A stretch of DNA of 64,000 nt from Bedellia somnulentella (Eukaryota; Arthropoda; Insecta; Lepidoptera; Bedelliidae), in contig OY755172.1 in the NCBI GenBank assembly GCA_963576735.1, forward strand, positions 124,001-188,000. Reading direction: 5' to 3'. The translations under genes and the position numbers were made by a program. Below are positions 21,864-33,629 of this stretch, one piece after another. Positions within the stretch are counted from its first letter, which is position 1; each line of letters starts with the position of its first letter. Below the pieces are notes generated by a model. The model saw nothing but the letters and a program-made list of their open reading frames with translations, had not been told where the DNA came from and ran no database searches.

Positions 21864-24800
21864 CAATGTTATAATATGTGGTAATAATTCTGCCTATTTC
21901 TTTTATATGCAGATACATACCTACGACTATTATCTAAACATAATTCTGGACTAAAACCCTTAAACATGTGTACAAACGTTCAGTAAAAATAATTTGAGTG
22001 AAAAAATTGTCAATGAGAGCAAAATTGGTATCAGATAAATGACCGTCAGTGAGGGGGTTTGTAAACGTTTCGCTTATACTTTGACAGATCCAAACCGTTT
22101 AGTCGCCTGGCAGCCTATAATACTACGTAGCAATAAAAAGATGCATGTTGTAAACAAATTATTTCCGATAAAGTGTGTTTTACTGTAGTGGCAATGATTT
22201 GCTGGTTTCATGGCCGACACCCCGGTGCAGTGTTGTACCAACAAGGCTGTTTTATCAAATATAAGTAATTTCCGCAATTACCCGCCATTTACATACGATT
22301 TTCGTTATTTGCACTTCGACTAATACAAAATCGGTAATACAACATTTTAACAATGCATCAGTAGTAACAAGAATTAATTAACAAATGCGCATAATTAATC
22401 ACAATAACATCGTGGTATTAGAATTCTATGGAAAGTAAAAGTAAGTAAGTATTTAAAAATAAATCAGCATAAACGCAAATATTTAATTGCTAAATATATG
22501 TCAGCCGAACTATATCAATATGCAATTCCAATACCAATTGAACCCGAACTTACAAAAATTTATATTTATGAAAATGAAGAGATTTATCTCGTTTGTGATA
22601 TGCTACGAGTAAGTAGAACGAAAAATTTAAATTTGTTTCCTCCTTACTACTAGACAACTCCTCTGATCCTCTCATCTCCTCACACCACAATCTCACGATC
22701 CACGTTCACCTTGCCAGCACAACGACCGTGAAAACTGAACCTGACGAAGCGCAACTGATATGTAGAAAGAAACAGTTATCTCAAAACGAGAACTGCGCTA
22801 AATGATGATTTAATTGAAACCAACAATTCATACTCTGCCAACGAATGGATCCACTGTCAGCATGCCAGGTCGTGAAGATAAACGATAATCTCTGTACAAC
22901 AATCGGAGCAGAGTACTTCGTATGCGGTCACGTGACAGCTTCAAATATAAACTTAGCATTTAACCGTGTCAGAAACGAATGCCACGTTGTTTATTGTGTG
23001 TTTTTAATGCAGTTAAAATAACACTATACACTAACTACAATACACTAACATTTTCTTGTATATTTACCATTTTTGATAAGTAGTAATCTAATAAGTCACA
23101 TACCAACATATTCTCACGACGTTAGTTCGCATCGGGGTAGGCAGAGACTATCGATCGCCACATTATACGATCCTGCAAACCTCTCTAGCTTCGTGCACAT
23201 CCATCAATATTTTCATACATGTTCTTTCATTCTATGATTTGCAAAATCTATCGTATTTAACTTTTAACGTAATCTTCAGTCTCCTAAAAACTTATAGCCG
23301 TAATTTTCTTTTCCTTCGGTAACTAATGTTCTAAGACTATTAGCTTTTACGATAATAACAAGTAATAACATTTCTAGTTGTGGTTAATGTGTTGAATAAA
23401 TAACCTGTGACTCAAATTAGTCATTACTGCACTTATTTTAGAGCACTCGCCTTCGGTTTAGGGATAGTAGCCACCTCACGTGACGACTAACTTTGCTGAC
23501 TTGCATCATAATCTACTTTATATGTGTGTTGCAGATGCTTTTTTAAACTGGCTTAAATCAGATCTTTCATCACGCGTCCCTCCTCCATCCGGGCACACAT
23601 TAAGCAGAACAACCTCGGACCTCTGCCTCCATTGCAAAACGTAAAGCATTGTTTGGTATTCAAAGCTAGAGTTGTGTAAGCTGCGGCGCGACGGTCGGTG
23701 CGCCTGCGCAGCGGGGCAGGGCCTAGCGGTGCGGTGACGTCACGAGCGATACACCGTCACTGCTGAAGCTGAGTCACACTACCGGTTGGAGGTCCTTGCG
23801 CCAAACACAATGACTTTAGAAGCACATTATTTCGACATTAGGATCGTTACGAAAGACTTCATGCAACTTTTGCTATAATCACCCGAGGTTGAATATGCAC
23901 ATAATTATTAATATTATGAAAATTGTCTGACTTAAACCAAACAACAAGCGCGTGACTGAACTAGGTTTTACAAAACCAAAACCACTGATCAATTGTAAGT
24001 GCCAACCCGCACTTAGCCAGCGTGGTCGACTTTGGCAAAAGCACCCTATTATATAGGGTAAGCTCGCACCACTCTGTGGGGCTTACTAAAATGAATTTAT
24101 ATAGGCTGTGAAGAAGAAGTGTAAAATGTTGATATTCAAATTTTTTTTTAAAAAAGGTTGGTCTTTGCAAAGACATGGTATCAAACTAAAAGTAAGTACC
24201 TTCTACAATGGTTGGTTTCACACATCACGACTGAATTACTCATAACATACAACGAATGACTGCATGAATGATGCATAAAACTGTATCGAAAATATTTGTA
24301 AAGCGTGGCTAGGAACTGACTTCAACGCTTTTTTTTATGTCATTAGCATTCCAGGAAACTGATAGTCTTACAATAGAATTAAATTTCCGTCAAACGAGCT
24401 TCTCAGACTTAACGAGAAACAAAGTACAAAGCTACGGCAGATTTTTTTTTACTGTTTGTTCATTTAAGGATCTTGTGATAAGTATCTTATCAATTTGACT
24501 TTGGTCGTTGTCATTATTTATAGCATAATTACACTTTGTTTTTGATGTGAAATAATATAATTTTACACTATCAAGTCGATGTGTCTCAGTCTCAGCAAAC
24601 TCCTATCTGTACGAATCACCAGAAACTTTACTACATGAACTATGTGAGACTGAAAGTCCCGTTAAATTGGTCCAGCCGTTTTACAGAATACTCGTAACAA
24701 TCAGACAGACAGACGAAAATACGTTTTTTTTTGTTATTAATAAGACACTCCAAATGCATTACATTTAATATGATAAACCGTTTTGTAGACATAGAAACCG

Positions 24801-25361
24801 AAATGACATGTGAAATAATGCTGTCCCGTCCTGTACCTCTCCTCGCTCACAGATGTTGGTATAGCAACCGCACTCAAGTGGGACGCCGGTCTCGCGTCAC
24901 GACAATGTCTCCGACCATAACTGTAAGGACGCGACACGAAACTGCCGTACAAGAAATTTTATAGAGATGAGACAGTTTTGTTCAAATGATACTCTTTAAA
25001 CCAAAGGATAAGCAAAGAAAGTAAATATTTGAATGTAACTATTTGATATTAAATTGCCGAGACAACATTGAAGTTTATCATAGATTATGCTCACAGTTTC
25101 ACTAGAAGCTCTAATGAAATTTACACTCTTAAGTTCATTGTCAAAATACATGCTGGTGCTAACACACTAAAGATCAAAGTTTCTAAGCAAAGTTTTGTTA
25201 ATTGAGTAAAGCCGCGGCGACTCAGGTCAGGTTGTGAAAGAAACCGCAATGAATACACTTATGTGTCAATATTTTTTTCAAATGAGTATGTACATGTAAC
25301 ATAACGCGTCGCCTATTTAGTGCGCTTTGGTTTTCTTAAAAACTGCCAATGAAGTAATATT

Positions 25362-25475
25362 TAATTTTAAATGTTATTTTTGTTACTAACATAGGTATTT
25401 AAGTTTTTGTGATTACTAACAACTATATGGATGAATAATCCGAAATAAATGATTTTGATTTGATTTGATTTGAAT
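25362..25475 (+). mobile_element. Short LINE 3' end, right arm only
   Basis: About 110 bp ending in repeats of TTTGA/GATTT, flanked by AATATTT on both sides. The left arm keeps the uninterrupted site near 790-800. This is a right-arm-specific retroposon insertion. Confidence 0.75.
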
Positions 25476-25784
25476 ATTTGGATCATGATATGAATAAAAT
25501 GGTTAAAAGAAATGTTTATCTTTTTAAGTGGCAAAGGTACAATGAGCATAAAGTGATTATTTATTTTATCACTAATGTAAGAAACTCTGTCATTCTGAAC
25601 GTACAGGAATATTTCGATTGAAACTTCTACTACGCCTACAGAGTACTTGAATTAAACATCACTCGTATAACAATATTTCTTAAACTGCAGTAATGTAGTG
25701 TCGGATTAGAAATGAGAAGCGTCTCTGAGTACCAACTTAGCTTAGAAGTGGTACCAACTTATAATAAACTCCAACGTTCACGCC

Positions 25785-26057
25785 GTATATCCCCGAAGCG
25801 GTTGGCAGAGTAATAATAGTTCTGAACATTACCTGACATTGTCACCTGGTGTTCAGACTACCCACGTTTTGCTTGGACAGTGTATTCACGTGACAGGGGG
25901 CAGGCCTATTGCCATTTTGTACGAATACACTTTCACATGACAAAGTACAACTTGGCTATGTTGGTTTCCTCACAACGTTTTCCTCGCCATTAATAACCAT
26001 GATAAATTAACCACACCTATGACTTTAGAAAAGACAAATTGGTGTAGCCTGTCATGA
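25785..26057 (-). mobile_element. SINE-A copy (right arm)
   Basis: Counterpart of 1-277. The inverted-repeat homology cannot be followed further because the left copy runs off the window. Confidence 0.8.
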
Positions 26058-26250
26058 GCCTTATTTTTATTTTTATTTTATTTTATTAGGGACATCAACA
26101 GCACATAAACATGTAAGTTACAATTAGATAAATACAATGAAAAAGCCAATAACAGACATCCACAGAAGATACAAAAAACAGTAGTACATACAGATATGCA
26201 AGAAAAGTTGTAACATAAAATGTGTAAAATGATTGAATGATTGATTTGTG

Positions 26251-26300
<50 letters not shown>

Positions 26301-26320
26301 GTGTGTGTGTGTGTGTGTGA
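26251..26320. repeat. (AT)n-(GT)n microsatellite
   Basis: About 45 bp of AT repeats followed by TATGTGTGTGTGTGTG. Confidence 0.98.
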
Positions 26321-26494
26321 TTCACTTATTCCCTCTATTTATTATCTAACGTCTTAATAACGTCGAAACGGAATTTGGCCTTTGAAGAAGCAAAAGGATC
26401 AGTTTCACCAAAGAGGTTATTAAATTGATTGGCAAGGCGAACCATTGTAGAATTCCTTGCATAATTAGTATGATTAGAGGCTATAGAAAAGATT

Positions 26495-26575
26495 ACACAG
26501 GATTTGAACCCTCATGTTCTGCACGATAAGCGGTGTTCTACCCACCGAGCTATCACGGTCGTCGGTGAACATGTC
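26495..26575 (-). repeat. tRNA-like SINE head
   Basis: The minus strand reads 'gatagctcggtgggtagaac..' and '..gggttcaaatcc', an A box and B box in the spacing of a tRNA-derived SINE head of SINE-A type. The body is not recognisable downstream. Confidence 0.6.
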
Positions 26576-27009
26576 GTAGGCATGGGTAATAATATCGAAG
26601 ATCACAAAGCAACGTCACGCCGCTAACGAGTACAAGCCGCCGTGACGTGACCGTGACGAGACCGTGCCGTGGAGTAATGGAGTACGTAAACGCGCGACCG
26701 TCAAACGATACACTAATTATATTAGCTATTGTTTTTCGTCACGATTATTATTTGCGCCTTAATGGCTTTTTAAACTTTCATCTTTTGATTGGAACACAAT
26801 TGCTTTAGCTCGTACCATGAGATGTATTATCCCACCATGAGCATTTCGATTTCAAGCGATAAAATTTAAATTTTCGTATTTATTAATATACCCAAAGTCC
26901 CCAGAAAAGGACACTACAAAAGTTGCAAATTACAGCCGCATTCCTATTAATTTTTCAAAACCCACTCGAACACATATTTATGACCACTTGAGTTAAAACG
27001 CATTTTAAC

Positions 27010-27730
27010 GAATTTTAACGAATCGAGGGACCTCATCTCTACTGCATTAACTCTACTCTCATGCTATTTCTGCCATACCCAACATACACAACTGCAACCC
27101 AAGCTGCCATAAATGAGCGTAGGAACAAGAACAGCATCATACACAGTCATCCGGGCATTTACAGACACTGGTCATTCAACTGCTCATTGCTCCATTTACT
27201 GCATTAACCTTTTTAACTGTTTTTTCAATATCTTCATCATATATTCCATCCCTAGTAAACAAACATTCCAGATATAGGAACTCTTTCACTTGTTCCATTT
27301 ACTTGAAATTGATTTTCAATCACACATTTTGTCATATTTATCTCTCTCTCAAAAACCATGGTTTTGGTGTTATGCACCATAACCCTCATTACTTTTCTTA
27401 CAAAAATCTGCTGATGATACAAGTAACACTTGATTATCAGCTTATAAGAGGCATTTAATGATGAATCCACTCTCAGTCTATATTAATTTTCAGGCAACTT
27501 TGTCAAACAGTCATCCACGATCAAATTGAAGACCCACAGACACAGACACCCCAAGAGACAAGAGACATCCTACACATGCACTGGAATCCTCTTAGACTGA
27601 TACCAATGCATGTTTTAGTTAACTCTCCAAGCCAAACTTGGACAACTATTCCCACAAATACTCTCTTATCCTCTCATATATGCTTTCTCTAAGTCGTCCT
27701 TTTGGTTTTCACTGATTCTCCTCAAAAAGC
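27010..27730 (-). mobile_element. LINE-X fragment, decayed
   Basis: The minus strand parallels the LINE-X ORF (MVFEREINMTKCVI near 27357) and continues further 5' than the left-arm copy. Several frame breaks make it non-coding. Confidence 0.75.
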
Positions 27731-27814
27731 AGATTTGGTCCATACATAATAATAATAAAGCATAAATAACAGCTATAACAATGCATGGTTGAGATTGACA
27801 ATAAAAAAAGTGAA

Positions 27815-28385
27815 ACAAGTGAAGGTGTTTGTATAACTGGGAAATTTGTTTACTCTGGATGGCAAATGTCGTGGTTATGTGATTAAGTGAGAAATAGTGT
27901 GATTTTTAAAAAGGTTTGGTGTGAAGGTTGATTTTGTAAAAAAGACAGAAAAAGGAATGTTCAGTTATTATGGGCACAAAGAAGATGAAGAATAAAGTTT
28001 ATTTGCCTCAAATATGGCACAAATTAAATACAACACAAAAATAATAAAACTTAAACCTAACACTAAAGAAAAATTAATTTAAAATAAAACAAAAGCATTT
28101 AAATGTATAACTTAAAAACAATGTAAACAAACCGATACGATAGATTTGATGGATGTTAGAGTTAATTGGTACAAGAGATTTATAGAGCCAAAGTGGAAGT
28201 TAATGTAAATACAGTAAATAGAAGAGACCAGGAAGGACACATTTGGATCAAGAATTATGATCTTATCCATTAGATGTAAGTTAATAAATCTAGAGAAATT
28301 GCCCAGTGTAGTACAAAGTGGCAATTAATAGTCTCTGCCTACCCCAATGGGAACCAATGGCATGAGTATATGACATACATTGTAT
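27815..28385 (+). mobile_element. LINE-X fragment, decayed and interrupted
   Basis: Matches the KEFVYLGxLF..GKC region in the + direction at about 27820-27960, and the LINE-X tail (ggcaattaatagtctctgcc..ggcatgagtatatg) at 28320-28375. About 300 bp of other sequence ('gaataaagtttatttgcctc...') lies in between, probably another insertion. Confidence 0.65.
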
Positions 28386-28479
28386 GCATGTAAATAACAG
28401 CTAAGGAAATTATACATACATAGCTATTTCATTACAAAAATATAACAAATTTTAACTCAGGAAACAATATATAAAATAC

Positions 28480-29160
28480 AAGTGGTCCACCCTGGCTTCG
28501 CACAGATGGAGTTAAATATTTTCACTGTTTACCCCCTACAGTATTTAGCGTGATGTTATATATCCTATATCATTTTCCTGGTTCTAAGCTACCTCTCCAA
28601 CAATTTTCAGCCAGATTGGTTCATCTGTTCTCGAGTTATAAATAGTGTAACTGACACGACTTTCTTTTATATATATTATGTGGTTGTTGAGCCTCACTCG
28701 ACATAGATAGGTAGTATAGTATTTTCTAAGATTTTCACGATTGCACATTATAATTGAAACAACTTTTGATTTTCGGATATTTTGATTTCGGATTAAAATA
28801 TCCGAAAATCAAAAGTTGTTTCAATTATAGATAGGTAGTGTGTCGCGTACTTTTTTGTAGATATTTATAAGATCTACAATTAATTATAACATTTTATGGT
28901 TCTATCTTTTGTAGTTTAGGCAGCGTACGCAAAATAAGTAACTTCTTTAATTGAATTTTTTTCAGTTTGTGTCCAAAAAATCCAAATATCTTACGGAACC
29001 CTATTTTTTTTCAAAATAAAATGTAGTCTATGTTACTCGTGGATAATGTAGCTTTCGAATGGTGAAAGAATTTTAAAAATTGGTCAAGTAGTTTTTGAGC
29101 CTATTCATTGCAACCAAACAAACAAAGTTTTCCTCTTTATAATATTAGTGTAGATTTATG
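28480..29160 (+). repeat. Lepidopteran interspersed repeat ('cttcgcac...' type)
   Basis: Opens with 'ggtccaccctggcttcgcac', has 'ccagattggttcatctgttctcgagttataaat', and ends with 'ttttgagcctattcattgcaacc..tataatattagtgtagat'. The same layout is seen at 62790-63775. A 33-bp perfect palindrome lies inside at 28751-28827. Confidence 0.6.
28751..28827. repeat. Perfect 33-bp arm hairpin
   Basis: 28751-28783 is exactly reverse-complementary to 28795-28827, with the 11-base loop GATTTCGGATT. Confidence 0.95.
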
Positions 29161-30600
29161 GCAGAGGTCATGTAAAATTATTTGTTTTTTTTTATAGTAA
29201 AATGGGAACTCCAGAGTACTGCTTACTCAAACATAGTCAAGGCTTAACAAAGTATTATCTGAGCATGCATCAAAAATAGTGAACAAATTTTCATTTTTTT
29301 ACAGTTATTAAGTTTTATTTAGTTTGGGGACAACAAGGCAAGTGTAATATATGAATGGGGTTGAAAAAATACAGATTTTTATCAATTTTAATTAGAAGAA
29401 CTATCTCCAAAATATACACTGACTTTAATATCCTTTTTTCTATGTGAACTGCATTTCATACTATGGTGCTTGGTAGGCTTGATAAGAAACTTAACTGCCT
29501 GCCTTACTATAGTCATAAAAGGAGACATCAAAGCTTCAAAATATAACATTTTCAACCCTTTCTACGAATTTACATTCTATAAATAATAAATTTATCCCAG
29601 AGAATGCAAAAGAGCTAAATCTAATGCAAAACTAAATAAATCAGTTAAAACATTATACCGGACCATCAACATATGGTATTTATTGTGATAAAATTAAACC
29701 TTAACCATGGCAAGCAGTAGGTTTTTCTACAGTTATCTTAATTATAACAAGTTCCAGTAAAGTATTGAAAATCTTTAATTACCGAATGTATTACTGAAGA
29801 CGCGCCATCTAATGGGTTTTGTATGCCAATCCATTTTTTGTACGCCTTTTTAACACAATTTCCACTCAAACAACACTTTTAACAATATATTAAACATAAT
29901 ACAAACTGTTAATAGTTTGACTTAATTTAATTAGTTGATCGTTTACGTCCACATAAACTTTTTTCGAAACAGCACATATATGACTGTATGATATATATCA
30001 CGAAATTTTATATTCCAAAGTTCTAGCCTAGCAACTTAAAATTCCACAACAAAACAACTTCTCGGTACAAACAAGCAAGACACGGCGAACGAAACGAACG
30101 AACACAAAGTCATGAAAAGTTATGTTTTAGTAGTTTTACGAGAAGTAGTTGTCGATGTCGAGTCGACTGTGTTATGTTATGTCAGTGCCGACTCGGACTC
30201 GATATTACTGTACGATTTGGAACACAACCAACCAAGTAGTGATGCACTATTGGGCCAAAAACAGAATGATTGGTAAAATTGGTGTCAACTTAGGACTAAC
30301 CTGTTTATACCTGCGTTCCGAATTAAATAAATACTCTATGCTATTTCCGTCTCTTTCTTACTAAAGTAAAAGAATATCTCATATCCTGTTATCAAAAAAT
30401 GTATACTGACTGAATTTGTACCTTTGTAGTTTATATTCCATCAAAAAATATTTTTCTTAAAAATGGCAGCCTTGTAACGTTGTTCATTGCAAGCTTTCTC
30501 GTTTTATCCATGTACTTTATTAGTTACATTTGTATTTGGCAGCCTGCCTTCCTTCAATATTTAGTTATTATCGGCAAAGTGGACAAAATAATATATTATT
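29160..30600. other. Intergenic region upstream of MINDY-3
   Basis: No recognisable gene or repeat. The MINDY-3 promoter is expected within the last few hundred bases, but no clear TATA or initiator element could be fixed. Confidence 0.4.
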
Positions 30601-30711
30601 GAAATGTGCCTTGTGACATACTCGAAATAAATCGCATAGCAGTAGTCAATTCCTGGGCTACGGTAAGCGAACGCAAGCGGCATATAGTTAACACATGTCG
30701 GGTCTTGATCG

Positions 30712-32049
30712 ATGAAAAGTTCTGGCGAGCCCGCTCAGCACATAATGGAGCAAGAAGCGGATGCCGCGACTACGACGCCCGTTATAGACACAGAGCTAGA
30801 ACGCACGCGGCGCCTGCTATGGGGTTCCGCAGTAAAGGAAGAAGTGTTCCGACGCTGGTCACAGGGGTTCACATTCAGCGAAGACGAGCCCAGCGCGCTC
30901 GTGCAGCTTGAGGGAGGCCCTTGCGCTGCCATAGCGCCGGTGCAGGGTTTCCTACTGAAGATACTGCTGTCTGAGACACCAGGACACAACTTGCAGGACC
31001 TTACTACGGAAAAATGTGATTCTTTACTTGTCAGAGCTGTGTGTACGATATTAGGACAATGTGTAGCACCTAAGTACAATGTAGCAGTGTACAGGAATAG
31101 GGAAAAATCTGAAGGAAGTTCATCATCAGTTCCAGTTCAAGAATCCAGTGATTTCATACAGCAATTTCATCAGCAACTCAATGTGCTCCAGTTTGTAACA
31201 TTATCTGAAGTAGAAAACTTTTATAATAGAAACATTAGTGTTCTAAAGGATAAATATGGTGTCCTTCTTTTGTTGTACAGTGTAATACTCAGCAAGGGTG
31301 TAGAGACTGTGGAAGATGAGCTAGCGGAACTATCAGATCCTCTCATCCATTCTATATATGGTTATGGATCACAGGGGCTTATTAATCTGATGCTAAGTGG
31401 GCGTGCTGTGGCACATGTATGGGACCATGAACAAGATGTTGGAGGACTTCGGTTAAAAGGTATTGAAAGTCAGAATGAGATAGGGTTTTTGACAATAATG
31501 GAACACATGCAGTACTGCACAGTGGGTTCCTTTTACAAAAATCCTAAGAACCCTGTGTGGGTGTTGGCCTCAGAAACACATCTTACTGTATTGTTCTCAC
31601 CAGAAAGAAGGCTAGCTGCTCCCGAGACGGCAGCAGAGTCAGCAGAGCGCATTTTTCGCTCATTTGACCCTGAAGGTAACAACTTCATTCCTTCGGCAGC
31701 TTTGCAAGATGTACTATGTGCAGCCGATTTGGTCAGCGAACCGGAGTATGTAGAAGTTATGAGGAGAAAATTGGATGCAGAGAACTTGGGTATAATATTA
31801 CTGAGTGCTTTTATGGACGAATTTTTCCCTTGTAGTGATAGAGGACCAGACACATTTCCCTTGTTGCATTACAATGGCTTGCCACGATCCAATGCAGGGG
31901 GGCATGTACTGTACCGGCGAGGTCGTGCTGCACTGCTAGAATGCACACTGAGGGCCGCCTCACCCGACCCACTCCTTACTTGCCTGCAAACCAAGTGGCC
32001 TTCTATAGACTTACTGTGGGATGATGGCACATCTCCTTCACTCAACTAG
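30712..32049 (+). CDS. MINDY3: MINDY-3 (FAM188A) ubiquitin carboxyl-terminal hydrolase
   Basis: A complete 445-residue protein in one exon, the same length as animal MINDY-3. MINDY enzymes are cysteine proteases that trim K48-linked ubiquitin chains. The N-terminal half has RRWSQGFTFSEDEPSALVQ followed by GGPCAAIAPVQGFLLK, where Cys71 is the expected nucleophile. ASETHLTVLFS places the catalytic His at 290. An EF-hand-like segment (RSFDPEGNNFIP, about 316-327) follows, as in this family. The C-terminus ends with LQTKWPSIDLLWDDGTSPSLN, another family hallmark. The start at 30712 is the first ATG in frame. A second ATG at 30745 (MEQEAD) would also leave the domain whole. A polyadenylation signal AATAAA lies at 32199-32204. 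The absence of introns is worth noting, but the frame is intact and both catalytic residues are present, so it reads as functional. Confidence 0.95.
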   Translation: MKSSGEPAQHIMEQEADAATTTPVIDTELERTRRLLWGSAVKEEVFRRWSQGFTFSEDEPSALVQLEGGPCAAIAPVQGFLLKILLSETPGHNLQDLTTEKCDSLLVRAVCTILGQCVAPKYNVAVYRNREKSEGSSSSVPVQESSDFIQQFHQQLNVLQFVTLSEVENFYNRNISVLKDKYGVLLLLYSVILSKGVETVEDELAELSDPLIHSIYGYGSQGLINLMLSGRAVAHVWDHEQDVGGLRLKGIESQNEIGFLTIMEHMQYCTVGSFYKNPKNPVWVLASETHLTVLFSPERRLAAPETAAESAERIFRSFDPEGNNFIPSAALQDVLCAADLVSEPEYVEVMRRKLDAENLGIILLSAFMDEFFPCSDRGPDTFPLLHYNGLPRSNAGGHVLYRRGRAALLECTLRAASPDPLLTCLQTKWPSIDLLWDDGTSPSLN

Positions 32050-32198
32050 TTGCTGCTCACCACTGCTCTTATGTTACATAATTAAGATTAACTAAGGTTG
32101 TTCAGTGTGTTTCTTTCACATTTTTTTGTTTTAGTTTGGTGTACAGTGACACTCTATTGCTAATGAGTATAAAATGTCGCCTTTCATTACCATATGGC

Positions 32199-32204
32199 AA
32201 TAAA
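32199..32204 (+). terminator. Polyadenylation signal of MINDY-3
   Basis: AATAAA 150 bp after the stop codon, followed by a TATATATAACATAG stretch. Confidence 0.7.
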
Positions 32205-32350
32205 ACATGTATATATAACATAGAAAGTATTTTCATTTCTTTAATTAACATAATTCTATATTCTGTCTCAGATAGAGCTCACTTAAAATAGAAAGAAAAT
32301 AGTACAACCTAGGCTTACATCACAAAGGGAGTGCCAGAGAAAATAATACT

Positions 32351-32564
32351 TTAATCACGTGACATTTTGATATCTGGTATTCCAAAAACCTGTTTCATAC
32401 CTATACATGGTGTTACAAAATGGGCATAACAAGCCAAAAGTGGGTTGTTAGGGAGATCATTCTTCTGAAATACTATGTGAGCAACATTGTTTTTCTTTTC
32501 TCCAAATAAATATGCTGAGCACTCATCACAAAATGTAATGAGATCAAATAAAATAAGTAGGTCC
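32351..32564 (-). CDS. Terminal exon of an unidentified gene
   Basis: On the minus strand a strong acceptor (CACATCTTTTTCTCAG) is followed by 71 codons to a stop: DLLILFDLITFCDECSAYLF..., then NNVAHIVFQKNDLPNNPLL, ending IPDIKMSRD. The composition and the CDEC motif look like real protein rather than chance. I do not recognise the family. The gene would run tail-to-tail with MINDY-3, and the rest of it would lie at higher coordinates. No matching upstream exon was identified, although a hAT element (32744-33591) sits in what would be its intron. Confidence 0.55.
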
Positions 32565-32743
32565 CTGAGAAAAAGATGTGACTTATTAAAAAATAGGGTG
32601 GTCTTTTGTAAAAGTATCACCAATTAATCACCCTGAATGGGTTAGATATTTTGATGACCTGGCCAAGATATTTAATTTTCTTCCACCTACTCTCCTTTAA
32701 GTATGAATGGAGCTTCTAAGTATGATCTTATATTACATATATA

Positions 32744-33589
32744 CAGAGATGCGATTTATTTGAAATACTTCTATTTAAAATGCAAGTACAAAATGCAAAA
32801 TACCTATTTTGTATTTGGCATTTAAATGCCTTTTAGTAAAAAACATTTTGTATTTTATTTGAAATACCTTTCGATATGTATTTTGTATTTTTAATATTCA
32901 TTTCAAAATGCAAAATACTTTATAACTAAGTTTAGCCAATATTAATAGTCAAACAAAATGAAATGAACGAATGACGCTTATAATGCCGCTGAGGGTGCGT
33001 TTTCGCGTCTGCAACCAGTGAGGGTGGTAGTGCCAATACTACAATAGACCTAGAAACCCTACAATATTTGAAGGATGAGTGCACAAGTCTGGAGATGCTA
33101 AACGCATATTCCACAATAAAAAAAGTATTTTTAAAATACAACACATCCCTACCTAGTTCATCACCAGTAGAAAGACTTTTTTCGTATGGTGGGATGATTA
33201 TGAGACCCCACAGAAGAAAAATGAGTGATGATCTATTCGAACAACTGGTATTGTTAAAAAGCGTATTAAATAAAGAAAATTGATGTTTAGACTGTTTTGT
33301 TTAGTCTTCCCTTTTCTTTTCGTTAGTCTAGTTTTTTACATTATTTTAAGTGAGTATTACTATTATTAATAACAACAGAATTTATTGATACGCTTACTGA
33401 TAAATATAATAAATATCAATATCATTCAATTTGGTCAAAAAGTATTTTATTTTGAAAAAGTATTTTGAAAATACCTATTTAGCATTTGAAATACAAAACG
33501 TACAACTATTTGGTATTTTGCATTTGAAATAGGAAATTTGAAAAGTATTTTGTATTTAAATGCTTTTTTAAACCTATTTTGTACATCTC

Positions 33590-33591
<2 letters not shown>
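32744..33591 (+). mobile_element. Internally deleted hAT element with 8-bp TSD
   Basis: Ends are CAGAGATG and CATCTCTG. An 8-bp duplication, CATATATA, lies at 32736-32743 and 33592-33599, the hAT hallmark. Total length is 848 bp. Both subterminal regions are packed with AAAATGCAAAATAC and GTATTTTGTATTT repeats in both orientations, as expected for transposase-binding sites. Only the last part of the transposase survives. Confidence 0.93.
33068..33283 (+). pseudogene. hAT transposase C-terminal dimerisation fragment
   Basis: 71 residues including SSSPVERLFSYGGMIMRPHRRKMSDDLFEQLVLL, the hAT C-terminal dimerisation signature seen in animal hAT transposases and ZBED proteins. The DNA-binding and catalytic parts are deleted, so it cannot act alone. 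Confidence 0.85.

Positions 33592-33593
<2 letters not shown>

Positions 33594-33622
<29 letters not shown>
33594..33622. repeat. (AT)n microsatellite
   Basis: Simple TA repeat immediately following, and partly forming, the hAT target-site duplication. Confidence 0.95.

Positions 33623-33629
<7 letters not shown>

Larger units (their letters stand above)
18756..26057 (-). repeat. Right arm of giant inverted duplication
   Basis: Reverse-complement counterpart of 1-8285. It lacks the left-only MITE and LINE-X insertions (empty sites near 25170 and at 22483-22494). It carries its own short LINE 3' end near 25362-25475. The homology with the left arm stops at 18756, which is the edge of a SINE-B target-site duplication. 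No real gene is visible. Short open frames seen in both arms are expected simply because the two copies are similar. A tandem-inverted haplotype misassembly is an alternative to a genuine genomic palindrome. Confidence 0.93.
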
